From: Ceratothoa steindachneri
Lineage: Eukaryota; Arthropoda; Malacostraca; Isopoda; Cymothoidae
Length of the DNA stretch: 64,000 bases
Assembly (NCBI GenBank): GCA_963969495.1
Contig: OZ018324.1
Location: 139,992,355 to 140,056,354, forward strand
Direction: 5' to 3'
Shown here: one piece after another, positions 34,546 to 46,944 of the stretch
Numbering within the stretch: the first letter of the stretch is position 1
Layout: every line of letters starts with the position of its first letter
Position numbers and translations under genes: made by a program
Notes under the pieces: model-generated
What the model saw: only the letters and a program-made list of their open reading frames with translations
The model's database searches: none
What the model was told of the DNA's origin: nothing

Positions 34546-37500
34546 AGGTGAGTACTACCTCTTTTATATGAAATACATATTTTGTCTAGCTCTGCACAAC
34601 GACGTACATAATGCTAAATAGGGTAGCTCGATTTCAAACAGTCGTGGTATAGCTATATATACCATAAATAGATCTATTATATTTGATTTTAGAGTGGGCG
34701 AGAGTTTGCTTTAATAACTTAGGGTAGGCTAAGGGCTGGTTACGAGGTCAGATCCTCCTAAGGGAGGGCTAGTCCAATAGATACTACTTTAAATCTTAGT
34801 ATTGGCTAAGAGTTCCAAATCTCACTTGTTACAGGCTGTTTGTTACCTGGCTATGATGAACTCAAGGGTGGGAAAGTAAAGGAGTCGGCAAAAATAGACT
34901 TTAATTAATATAAATAATTAAATTTGAATAGTACAACAATAAACAGACATATAAGACAAATAGTTACACTGGTCAACCAGCTATTAAGAAGACTAGGTAT
35001 TCTAAAATGCAATAAAATTGGGTCGGCTGGATAGAATTAAATTTGAGCTTTACACGGGGACATGGTAAGGACACAAATAATAATGGGGGGAACGGTAGAC
35101 GGCAATTCTAAAATTTGGGGGAAGCTAAAATACTCGTTACAATAACTTGTACAAAATGGAAGGGCTGGGGGAGGCGGTGAGATGATGGTTGGGCCACTTC
35201 GACAGGGTTCAGGGTCAACTTGCTTGTAGTTGAAGTATTCCTTTAAGATTGCGTAGGGGGGGGAGAGCAGAGCCCTTGAGAATGGAGACTGGGAATTCGT
35301 CCGGTGTAAATTCCTTTGAAGAAAACGGAGGGTGAGTTTCTACGAGACGTCAAACGGTTTGTTTGGTATTGCGCTAAGATTAATCTTCACTGAAACCTTT
35401 TGGGATAAGACTTGATTCTTGTTTGGAGATAGCGCCGTTGAACGGAGTCTGACGGGTATTGTTACGGGAAGAAGAGTTCTTAACAAGTTCTAGGGTGGAT
35501 ATTTGTTTTATCCAAGGACGGATACTCGGTTTTATCCCACAACATTTCCTTGAATTCGGCGTATGGCAACTTGAATCGAGGAGGAGTAAAAATCATCTGC
35601 TCTCGTGAGCTTCTCTCGCACAAATCTCTCTCGATTGCTCCTCACACGGGTACATATGGATGGCTGCCAGGGAGGGAGCTTACCCTATAGAAGGGGTGGG
35701 GACTTACGAGCGTTGTTTGAGTAATGGCGAACCTGGCCCTGGTGGCGTTTGTCTAAGCCTCTTCCAGTTTGGTTGGAAGGGGGAGGGAGAGACTTTTTGT
35801 CTTGTTGAAATAATCGGATTGATAAGGGCTGCATTTCATGAGCCCGCTGCTATACTTTGTCATGCTTTTGAGCTGCAAAAATTGCTTGTATACTACAACA
35901 AGGCCTATCACGTGGAGGCAATGCTTAAAAGCGATGTTATTTATCCAATCACGTGCTTGTTCCCTCACACAATGCTTTGCCCAGAAACGTCTTATTCTTC
36001 TCAAACTTGTGATAATTATATCATTAATTGACCTAATGTGATAAAGTGAGACATATAGACTAGTTGCATAACTCAGGAACCTTACGTGCTAGGGCAAATC
36101 TGGAACCAGCACACCAAAATTAGTTAGGTACAACAACATTTACACAAGTAGCAGAGACAAAGTTAAAATTTGTTGGCTAGTGGAATGAATGTGTTTATAT
36201 CTTGTCACTGAGCACTGTGAAAATTATTTTTCTTCAATTAAGGGTTACCAAGCTAATTCGATGTTAAAGGTAGTTCAGCACGAGATACATTTCAGATACA
36301 TTTCATTTGGTTCGTGCTCAGATAGTGATCCATTAAGGTCTATTTTTGGCCAGCTATATCGTTAAAATCAGCAGGATTATTGTGGTTATAGCCTGATCCT
36401 ATTTTTGCCTTCATTACATAAAACTTTTACCTCTTCGTCTCCTCTCCTATTTCCGCCTTATGAAAACTTATATATGTAAAACTTTATAATGGTTATGGGA
36501 TTTTTCTAAAAGTTTATTGGATAAATGTATTATCAATGAGGTTGAATATTTTTATGTAAGAGTTGCGGTAATTTTTTAAAACAGTTCCCCGAAATATCCA
36601 TATATCCTAGGGCAGAGAATTTATTACATGAAGTAATAAAACTTTATTAGAATTCATACATATAATTTTAACTTTTATGTATTGTCAGGCAGTTTAAACT
36701 TTTATTTCTTCCAAAGGTTGTTCGAAAACTAAAATTAATTGAATATGTTTTAAACTATATAATAGTATATACACGATTATATGCCTAAAATATTTTTAGG
36801 GAATAAATGGAGATATTCTAGAATGTGCGAGGTCTATAGTTATGGACATTCGTTCGATTCATTTAAAGCAAAGCAAAGGATATGCACTCCATATCTGGAA
36901 ATTCTATCAATGAAAATTTTATATTTTTTAAGTATATGTTATATTGGACAGAATTTGTGTACAAGCCTGTATTTTTTTGAATAAATTTAACTCAATTTTC
37001 TTATTAGCAGAGCAGCTTTAGTGCATCTGTGAGAAAATACAATTAAAAATATAGATTTGAACTGCAAATGGTATTAAAAAATAAAGCCAACACCAGTATT
37101 AAATAGGGCAAGGTTGTTAAAAATAGTAAATTTAGGCAATTTAAGAGACTGTAGATGCTGTTTGTATCCAGTAGATTACCAGTCTTATTGCAGGAACCTA
37201 GAGAGAGCATAACTCTTTCGATTCTGCTAAGGCTTTAAGGAGAAAGGTCCGCACTCTGCAGGATCTCAACCAGGCCGAACAACTTCGCCATTCTATGGAA
37301 CCTCTCCTACGAAATCCAATATCGTGTTTGAAATTTCATACCAAATTCCTGAAAAAAAAATATTTACGGTGTTTGCTATTTACATTTACTTTCAGGACAC
37401 TTATCGTCCTCGGGCGCGACTTTTCATTTATACCTCTTTATTTTCTGCAAGTATTTTAAGGGACACTTCCCAAGTGCCTCCGGAAGCAATTCAGTCCTGT

Positions 37501-37790
37501 TATTTCGAACGCTGCGACGGCAGGAAATTTGAAACTCAGGAGCTTATTTGTTACTTATAACACTGTAAAACAATCCAAAATATACTGAAGCGACAGGATT
37601 ATTGTAACTCTGTAAAAAAATCGGAAATGACAACTAAGATTCAAAATATTTTACGTATCTTGAGCATTTCTGCGGAATTTAATCTTTTTGATTGAATAAT
37701 TTTCAAGTATATAATGATACAAGATTTAATAGGTGACGATGGGAAAAGTTTAATTTAAAATTCTTCAGATACCTTCTTTTAGATATACAG
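34546..37790. other. No recognised gene; balanced-composition block 34690-36060
   Basis: From about 34690 to 36060 the sequence is G-rich and more balanced than its flanks, with G runs (35250-35260) and a 123-codon frame (35660-36031) of no recognisable similarity. It may be a decayed LTR or leader. From 36060 to 37790 the DNA is A+T-rich with nothing identified. Confidence 0.35.
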
Positions 37791-38235
37791 GGTGGCCGCT
37801 AAAATTTAACCCTTTTTGAGAAGCAATATCTCAATAACCATTGAAGCTAAGGATATGAAATAAAACAAGGTCTGCTGAGCAAAGTCGCGTGCTCTCACTT
37901 ATTCGGATTTATGACCTCATGATCTTTAAAACTTTGAATAGTTCCTGGAATAACTCTGGTAGGTCAATGGCAATTATATCATTCGAAAAGGAATGCAAAA
38001 CTATATGTCTTTCAGATTTCGTTCGAATCGGCTAAATAGTTATATTTTTATTTCCAAATAAATCCCCGGCTAACCTTGGGAGGATTTAGCAATTATATCA
38101 TTCGAAAAAAAATGTAAAACAACAAAATGATTTTAAATTTTGTTAGAATTGAGGAATAGTTACAACGTTATTACCAAAACAAAAAAAGCCAAACGGGGGC
38201 CGACAAAGTGCGATATAGTGTCACACGCACCTAAA
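37791..38235 (+). repeat. Dispersed repeat R, copy 1, with internal tandem duplication
   Basis: Begins ACAGGGTGGCCGCTAAAATT and includes AAGTCGCGTGCTCTCACTTA. It shares about 140 bases, in opposite orientation, with 49135-49300. Inside, a segment with GCAATTATATCATTCGAAAA is present twice (about 37970-38070 and 38092-38190) as an imperfect tandem duplication. An end such as CAGGGTGGCC suggests a DNA-transposon terminus, but no matching inverted end was located. Confidence 0.7.
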
Positions 38236-38759
38236 AACTAATGAAAGATAAATCTCTTATCTATAATAAGTTATTCGTTGTTAAAAATATGGTTAAACCA
38301 TTTAATTAGACAGTAGCGCTTTAAATAAATAATGTAAAATCTATTTTTCTTAAAATTACGTTTAAAAAGGTAAAAAATTTAAACCAAATTTTAATTTTAA
38401 TTTAAATTTAAACTTCCTCTGAACTCAAAGATGAGTGCATTAAATCTTCTACTTCTAAAATAATAACCTAAACAGTATCGAAGTAGAGTTGAAGATCAAA
38501 GGATACACGGTTTAAAGGAAATAAAGCACTCATATACATATATCTGAGGTGAGCCTAAAATACCTTCTTCAGCTAGCCAAACATCACAAAAATTAAACAC
38601 CTGAAAATGGTCACAAATTTTCTGATCACATCAAAATTATTATTATATATGTAAAAGGAATTTTTATTGTTTCTTACATGTAATCTATGAAGTTCCATTT
38701 AAAAATATCACGGGAAAAATGTATAATATTTAACATTTTTCTAACAATTTTGAAAATTG
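38236..38759. other. AT-rich stretch, nothing recognised
   Basis: No similarity or repeat seen. Confidence 0.4.
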
Positions 38760-38965
38760 CAGCACTTCAGTGGATACATTTGTGGGCCAAAAAGTTAGGC
38801 ATTTTTTCTGTTCTCGTGGTACACAATCTCTGAATCAGGGAGGTAGACCAATCATGGTATGAGACTGCATGTCTACATCAGAGTCACGTAATGTAATTTA
38901 TGCTAATCAAGTTTGAATTGAAAAACTGATAGCACGATGTTGTCACAGGTTTTTGAGCAATATAT
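38760..38965 (+). pseudogene. Possible Tc1-like transposase fragment
   Basis: A frame reading RGTQSLNQGGRPIMV, one stop, DCMSTSESRNVIYAN resembles the Tc1 block 'GGG-S-VMVWGCMSASG-GNL-F' around the strand before the second catalytic Asp. Only about 40 residues can be aligned and the next landmark (QQDN) is missing, so this is a weak call. Confidence 0.35.
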
Positions 38966-40456
38966 CAAAAAATTGCATCACACAACACCAAGAAATAAAG
39001 TTATATTTTAAACGAGCATTGCCTCATTTAATACATTCCTCCTCACAAATAATTTGTTAGGAATAATGGATATTACTATTGTTTGCCACATCAGTGACAG
39101 ACTTAAATTCAATATATAACATGTGCAGAGAGCTTGTGAAAATTTTGAGAAATCAATCGAACGGAGAATTACGGCTGTAATTAAAGCAAAATTGGGCCAA
39201 AATAGGTATTAAGATAATTAAAAAGATATATATATAACCTGAATTTCTTTTTTAAAATGTCTAATTAAATCATATGAATACTTCTCCCATTTAAAGGAAC
39301 TTCACTAAGTTTCTTTTGGCAGCAGAGTTGGATAAGTATTAAATACCACACATATATTGCAATCATGTTCAGTTTCACTGTCAAGAAAGGCAAAAGTCAC
39401 TTTCTTGAATTATACCCATTTTATGTGCCAATTGTTGTGGGAGAGCTCCTCGATTATAGAACATATTGTTCTTTTTTTTGGGTGGCTCGCAGGAGAGATT
39501 AGAAAATGATAAAAAACGAGTAATTCTTAAAGGTACAGAATTGTTTGCCTCGTGGAGAACCAGTTCATTATCATTTAGTACCCAGTGTTGAGGCTGTGCA
39601 TATTGACTGCGTTCTTGATCTAAATTTAAAAGGGAGAACAATGATATTTACTGGACAGTCCCTGCAAGAAATTAATTTACAAGCTACTGAAATTTAGGGA
39701 AAAAATTACTAACCTAATCACGATTTACAACAACGGATCTGAATGGCAATCAGTTTAAGATTTCGCATTTACATTAGGGCGCTGATTGATATAATTAGTA
39801 TAAACTGAGATCGCATTCAGTGAAGAGACTGAAATGACGCATCGATTTACACTTTATCTCTCATTTACTATTAATTTCTTTTAGCTGTCTTTTAGGCTAT
39901 TGTGTGTGGAAATATATCTATAATAAATGACATAAATGCAATAACTTACCAATTTACGCAGATGAAAGCTTTCATTGGTTAAGGTCCAAGTTATTGGTGC
40001 TTCACTTCTTCTTAGATCTTTATAATAGGTAATTTATAGACTACAGTTTTCCAGCTACTTGGAGCGAGAATATCGTTGTGATTATTCTCAAGCTGGGCTC
40101 TATTTATACAACTTCTTATTTTACGGTCACATGTTCTTGCATGATTATAACGATAATATTGACCTTGCGCCTCTCGTTCATTCGTAATCCGTTTCTTTTT
40201 CCTTCAATACAGTCATCGCCAACCAGGCTGGCTTATTTTTCAGTAATACTAGTAATGTTGTTACCTACTCAGATCACCTACATGTAGGTACGAATCAAGG
40301 TATATGGTTACTTATTGGTCGTAGCCATAAGAATCTTCTTCATTTTGGTACCAATAAGTTAAGCGTGATTCGGATTACGTCTAATTATCGAATCATTTTA
40401 TCAATAATGACTGATCACATGACTATCGTGGGCCGAGGTACACTTACAAAATCGAT

Positions 40457-40458
<2 letters not shown>
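38966..40458. other. No recognised features
   Basis: Short frames only (for example 39381-39641 minus). No similarity recognised. Confidence 0.4.
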
Positions 40459-40550
<92 letters not shown>

Positions 40551-40558
40551 AATATATA

Positions 40559-40626
<68 letters not shown>
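40459..40626. repeat. Long (AT)n microsatellite with small interruptions
   Basis: About 168 bases of nearly pure alternating A and T, with phase breaks near 40541-40563. Such a tract can extrude as a cruciform and is a common assembly weak point. Confidence 0.98.
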
Positions 40627-40627
<1 letters not shown>

Positions 40628-42812
40628 GGTTTTAATAAGTTTTATAACAAATTGTATTTAATTTTTGGGCATGACTATTCTCTTCTCAGTTCACTAACCG
40701 TTTTAAAATTATTATTCGTCCTAGTCTAATTTCTTTCATTTATTTACTCTGTGGTCTAAAGCGTTGACATGCACGCATCAGATGATTTTTAGCAATCTGA
40801 TGCGGTATTTTCCATCAAGTTGCCAAGAGGTTGATCCTCGATGTGTTTCACCAGAATGACTCACTTCTCTTGAAAGAAGGGTGATCATAGCACGTCCCTA
40901 CTAAGAATCCACTCATAAGTAAAATGAATAAAAGGACTCGGTTGCTAAAGCTAATACGAATGTAGTTGGAGTACTAACACGTAGTAATGTTTTCAGTGAC
41001 GAAAACATATTTTATTTATTCAAGTCAGATGAATAGCAGGATGAAAGGCGTGGTGAAAGTCAGAGATTGAATTCTACACCAAAAAATGATGGGGAAATTT
41101 AGATGAGGCAGCAGCGTGGTATGGGGCATAATTTCAAAACACTAGAGACTTTCTACGCGTCATTTACGTGAAAAACTCAACTTTGCGCTTTAGAAGAATC
41201 TGGTTGAGGAACATGTGATCCTTCTCTCTGAACATCGGGACTACTTAATCTTGTGTTTATTGGAGGCAATTTTCTTGGTTCGTTGATAAACGCCAAGGTA
41301 AGAATTTGATTCTGGCATTATTAACTTGATATAAGAGCCGTCGGAAAGGCCTGATTTCAAGGCCGTTAGAAAATATAAAGATGATATTATTGGTGAGAAT
41401 GTAATATCTCGGGAACACAAAAAATGAAAAGCTCTTGTAAAGATTGCAAGAAGAATAGAATATAATCAATACGACAAATTATTTAAGATTTGCTGTCAAA
41501 AATGTGCTCAGTTCATTCAAAATAAAAGGATACATATTTTTTATTATTATTTATTTCATTGGTTAATAATGTTGTTTTTTGTCAGCATTTATACTTATCG
41601 TTGTCCAATGTTCTTCACATATAAATTACTTTCTTCATTACATTTTTATCCGCTCTTCTATGAAATGAACCTTGGACATAAAGAGAGTCAGATTTTAGAA
41701 ATATTCTCTGCAATTTTCATGGAAATCGAACGAGTCATTCCAAGAAAATAAAGATTTTTGTGTTTTGTTCTCTAGGTTTTGTTTGTCGATTGGCTTTCAA
41801 CAAAAAAAAACTCGTCATTACTGATTGAAGAACAATGGAAAAGGCAGGCACCGTGTGTCATTTGACGGTGCGGGACAACAATGCATTGAAATTAACTTAA
41901 TAGCTTCATGTTATGTATTAATAATTTGCCTTATATCGTTCTCCTCATCATCATGTAAATTTCTTCCTCTTCAGTTTTTGTACAGCAATTTTCTTTCGAA
42001 TGAAAACGACAAAGTGCATTTAAAGAGAAGGATAATGTTAAGACAGAGACCATAAGTGCTGCCAATCCTGGAAGGAAAATATTGGAGTTCGATTTCCTTA
42101 AATTTGCGAGGTAAACTAATATATTAAGGTTAGATTGAATACTCGGAACGAGAGTTCGATCGGATATATTTGTACTATTTGAATAAAAATTACTGACAAA
42201 AACTTAAACACTGATAACACTGTAAAACAATAAAAAATAACCGGGAATGAGAATAACCTTTGCTGGGGTATTTTTTGCGTCAATCACGAATATAATATCC
42301 GTCTCTTTCTGCGCCCATCCAGTTTCTCGTAAATTACCATCATACTTACATTAAATACAAAGATGGTTTCGTAGGGATTAGCAAACAGGATTAAGCCGAA
42401 ACTGATAACTCTAAAAGTTATAAACGGATTTTTATATAATTTTAATGGGAAGTTCCCTAATGTATTTGCCAACCTAACCTATGAAATTTATGAAAGAATA
42501 CTCAAGATTTTTTAAGGTTTGAGGGGCCAAATCCTTAGTTACTCTTACGTAATGCCTGATAATTTTGTAACTTACTATAAATGCTTTGGATTTTTACTTT
42601 TCTATTTAATATTTGTTTCTCTTACCATTTATATTTTTTTCACATACTTCAGTGTTTCATCTTTACAGGATAAAGAGCTGAAATGCATAAAAATCGCAAA
42701 AAAAGGGCCAGACAGTTTTAGTTATATATTTATGGGGATCAGTTACATTAAGATAATACAAGAAGCAGTTGACTAAACATGTACAGAAACTTTATAAGCT
42801 GTAGTTTAGATT
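40627..42812. other. No recognised features
   Basis: Unassigned short frames. A plus-strand stretch around 41020-41130 was considered for a Tc1-type remnant but not supported. Confidence 0.4.
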
Positions 42813-44421
42813 TAATTTGGCTGGCCAAGACAAAGGCTGGGCACCTTATATATGTTGTGGCAGGTGTACAAGTTTTCTTTCTGCCTGGGTGAAAGGCAAA
42901 CGGCCTTGCCTCATGATTGACGTTTTAATTATCTGGAGGGAGCCAAAAGACACTTCAACGGATTGCTACTTCTGCTTAACAGATATTAAGGGTTGGTATT
43001 CAATTTATTTTCTTCCCTGTTTTTTAATATATTTTCAAGAGCTGTATTAATTAAAAAGATTAAAATACATTCTATGTGTACTTCTAGTATTTATGCAAGT
43101 GATCACAGATAATAATATCCAGTTTTAGTCTGATTTTATTTTATTTCACTGCAGGTCACAACAAAAAAGGCAAGAAATCCTCAGTCTACTATACTCCCAG
43201 TTTGAAATTCAAGTGCTATTCCTGTACCACAATCCCCCTCTGAAGTAACAAGCAATGACACGAGCTACTCAGACGATTCCGAATCTAAAGATATACCCTA
43301 CTTCATGTTCTAACACTTACTAAGCAATGAGTGAAATCTTGACTTCCCGTCTGCAACAATGGAATCTGCTGGATGAACATGTTTGAATTACAGTATTTAT
43401 GAAGCGTTCTGCAGATCTACAGCAATTCTTCACCGTTAGACAACAACTTGAATTATTGTAATGATATCAGAGTTCTATTCAATGCTATTGAGCTGACCTA
43501 TGAACAAAATGAGTGGAGGTTATTCATAAATGAATCCCTTTAAAACATAAAAGCGGTGCTTTTGCAAATTGAGAAGAGCCTGCCCTCAGTTCCAGTTGCT
43601 CAGACAGTCACTTATAAGAGACATTTGATAACCTTGCTTTTATTCTAGACCGCAATTTACAAGAAGCATGAGTGGCTAATTTGTGCTCCCTTGAAAATAC
43701 TAGCCATAATTAATGGGCTATCAAACTCGATACATTACGTTTATGTGCTTCCTTTGCAAGCGGGATAGTGGGGCCAAGTACGAAACATTATGTACGCTCA
43801 GAATTGTCACCTCCTCAAACTATGACGCTTTGATGCAAAAATGTAATTCATGAGCCACTAGTTATGAAGAAGAAAATCATTTTGCCACCACTACATATAA
43901 AACAAGGCTTATTGAAGCAATTTACCAAAGCAATGCAACATCACAAGCCATGTTTCCAGCTCTTCAATTCTATTTTTCCTAAATTAAGTGACGAAAAGAC
44001 TAAAGCTGGCATATTTTTAGGCCCTGAGATTCGTAAACTTTTAGCTCATAAGGACTTCCAGGGGATAATATATGAAACTGAGTTAGCGGCCTAGCACGCA
44101 TTGAAAGATGTCTGCAAATGAATTCTAGGAAATCACCAGCTGGCCCAGCGAGAGCGTATAGTTACGAGCTTAATCAAATGCTATCATGTTCTTTGATTAA
44201 ATATGTCACTGAAGAAACACTTTTTTCTTTCTTATCTGTTATTCTTCCCAGATAATAAAGGAGATGTTAGTTATGAACATCGAAAGAGACTAGATCAAAG
44301 GGTAGTGTCAAAGAAAAACAGCTAGAAGGGAAAATGGAACCCTGAAATGCTGGCTAACTTTTTCTTGAACCTTAAGCGTGACACACTTGAGAAGTTTTAC
44401 AAACGAAGTAGTAAATTCTAA
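42813..44421 (+). pseudogene. Family X transposase-like gene, copy C, with intron-like insertion
   Basis: AGQDKGWAPYICCGRCTSFL, IIWREPKDTSTDCYFCLTDI, then an insertion at 42992-43154, then KKGKKSSVYYTPSLKFK, an acidic Ser-rich linker (EVTSNDTSYSDDSESKD), RSADLQQFFTVRQQLEL, VLFNAIELTYEQNEWRLFIN, KAVLLQIEKSLPSVPVAQTV, KHEWLICAPLKILA, KKIILPPLHIKQGLLKQFTK, KAGIFLGPEIRKLLAHKDF, ILGNHQLAQRERI, YEHRKRLDQ and LKRDTLEKFYKRS. This is a diverged subfamily: the WLICGDLKV block reads WLICAPLKI, with the Asp gone. It carries several stops and frame changes, including one in ILGNH's lead-in. Confidence 0.72.
42992..43154 (+). other. GT-AG intron-like insertion in family X copy C
   Basis: Starts GTTGGT and ends in a pyrimidine-rich run followed by CACTGCAG. 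Its removal would join a Gly codon in phase with HNKKGKK, matching the uninterrupted 'C-x2-C...KG-N-K' stretch of copies A and B. The donor fits the consensus poorly; the acceptor fits well. Confidence 0.55.
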
Positions 44422-46944
44422 AATGTATTTAATACATTACATATATAATGCTAACAAAGATGCTTATTCATTATATATTCATGAATAAATTAAAAGGAAC
44501 ACATTTAATCTGACTATGGAAGCGAAATACCTTTAAGTATCGTGGAAATTGGTATCAATTGCATAATTATTAAATCGGCAGCAGGGGATTATGTTTACAC
44601 TGCACCATTATGCTAGGCGGAGCAGATTTTCGACTGATCTAATGGCCAAGTGTAGGGGAGTCAATCTTTCAAATCAAGAGTGGAGTCCGAAGGCGAACCA
44701 GTGCACTGTGCTCACTGACTCCGGCAGCTCCTGCAGCCAGTATCTCTAAAGACTTCACCCAGGCTTGCCCTCTAGTGATGTCACTCCAGTGCGAGAACAG
44801 AGTCACTTTCCTCGGACTACATCATCTTGACATGAAGCAACTGCAACAGGACATGAAGTTCAAGAATTTGGCCGTAGAGTCTCAGTTGGCGCTGCAGTTC
44901 CACCATAGACTCACTTCCGTGGCGCAATCTCCATTTTCTTCTGAGGCAGAAGGATGCCAAAATCAACAAAAACCTTACGACTGGGAAATTTTGTAAGCAA
45001 ATTCGAATTCAGCACACTAAAATTCATAAGAAAATGCGCATGAGATCTATGTTTTTTTCTTGACACAGAAATATTTTGTGCAAGGTATTCATCAGTAGAT
45101 GAGTATTAGTCGTTGAATTGAAAGTTTGAAATTTAAAAATAGAAGTGGACTATAATTAAATAATGGGGTGGCTCACCATTCCTTTTAGATTTGTGTCAAT
45201 GACCTACGTTAAATAACATACCGAGATAAATAAAAAGCTGAAGAAGAAATTGTGATACAGGCAGCTAGACTGAAAGTTAAAAGGAATGAAACAAGAGATT
45301 GTAACTGTTCAGATAATATTTGATGGGACAGAGCAGAAAACGTAGCATGAATTGAGACAGAGACAGAGTTCATTATTTTTAATTGCCAGGCTTCTTGTCG
45401 CGTTTTAAATTTCGAGAACAGAATACTCTTGTCTTAGCCTGGGAAAAAGTTTTCTCATATCCCAAAGTTAGGCTTTTGGAGGGGTCAATCATTCATTAGT
45501 CGAAGGAGATTTTATTTTTAACTAAGGAAGGGCAAGTTAGGCGACTACGTACAGGGGCATCTGCTACCACAAAGAGGTTGGCCTATAAATTAGTCTATGT
45601 TAAAATTTTAAAAAACAATAACAAAAATCAAGTACAAACGAGGAGGCCAGCTTGCAAAGAATGTCCTAGAGCCAACAGTTCTGTGGGAACAAACCACTCC
45701 CGAACACAAAGGACAAGCTGTAGTAACCGTGCTAGTCCCTTTACTTGAACAGGTAAGTCGTGGCAGCAAGAAGCAGAGAAGCATTTTATCAGATGCTAGT
45801 GCGTTTAGCGAGTTTTCTCAATCAGAAGAGGATAGAAAACGAACTGAAGTCGCTGAGGCATTGGGACGCATATCCGCAAGAATAGGCTTGGTGCGATGGT
45901 ATGCAACATTACGTTCTCATTAGCCGTCTCTCATCTTCTCTGCCGGTCAGTCCGGAGGTAGAAGGGATTCCTGCCAAGTAGTCAGTGTGACAAAGAGCAA
46001 GAAGCTGGCCTGGTTACCGTCTAATACCTGATTCTTTGGCGCTCTCTTTGATCGCCCTCATTTTTCGCAATCTCTGCAGGTCAAGGAACCCAGCAAAAGA
46101 AAATTTTGAACTACGTTTTGCCTGGGATAACCGTAGCATCACAGAAACTTTAATCAGGACTCTGGCTATTTCAATGAAAGTTAAGCACTCAGGATGGGGT
46201 TGAGTTGCCCTAGAACACGATATGTTCTCCAAAACGAACAAAACGCATTATCTGCAGTGGCTAGCAATTCTTTAGAATCAGCTTGGTTGCAGAAATAGAC
46301 GGAGCTCATGGTAGAGCCAGTTGATTTCAAGCAGAAGGGATACAGCTGTATTGAAAATAAGGATAGGTTTGGTGTCTCTTGGTGACATGAGAACGATCGA
46401 AATCGGCAGCGGATACAATAAGCGACGTTGGCAACTGGCGGAGACGCCGGGCTCTGACGTACTGTACATGCGCATGATGCAGTGCACACAGCGCAGGGCA
46501 ACTGGCCTCTACCAGTCATATAAAAACTGGCTCTCAATCAGAGAATAGTGGAAGTCACAGGTCCAAAAATTTAAACTGGTGGGGTAGGGCCGACTTCAAA
46601 TCCGCAATTCACGCTTGGCTGCAAATGCTTTAGACTCACCTCTGTTTTTAAGTTTTGATCCCTTAAATGAATGGTTAAAGAGAAAAGCAGTAGCCCTATA
46701 AGTAACCCAAGTGTTAAAAGGCGCGGAAAGAAGAATGTCCATTGCAAAGATACATGACACCCAAAGCCCGCAAGTATGTTTACCATAGGTTAGCTGTCGG
46801 TGGAAAACAAGACCAAGGAAAATGTAAGAGTATATCACATAACGAGCACAGGGTTTAGGACAAATTTCGAGACGAGCTAAAGCTCTATTAAGTGAGAGAG
46901 GTGCTATAATTTACTTACTCAAAGGAAAGGAAAAACTGTGCACT
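44422..46944. other. No recognised features
   Basis: Frames 45729-45923 (plus) and 46181-46537 (minus) have no recognisable similarity. Composition is somewhat more balanced than average at 44580-45000 and 45640-46560. Confidence 0.35.

Noticed and set aside
35660..36031. 123-codon frame as a possible gene
   Set aside because: Lies in a more G-rich block where stops are rarer; no domain recognised.
41020..41260. Possible Tc1-like transposase remnant
   Set aside because: Only a vague S-V-V-W-G-type similarity after frame shifts; not enough to support.
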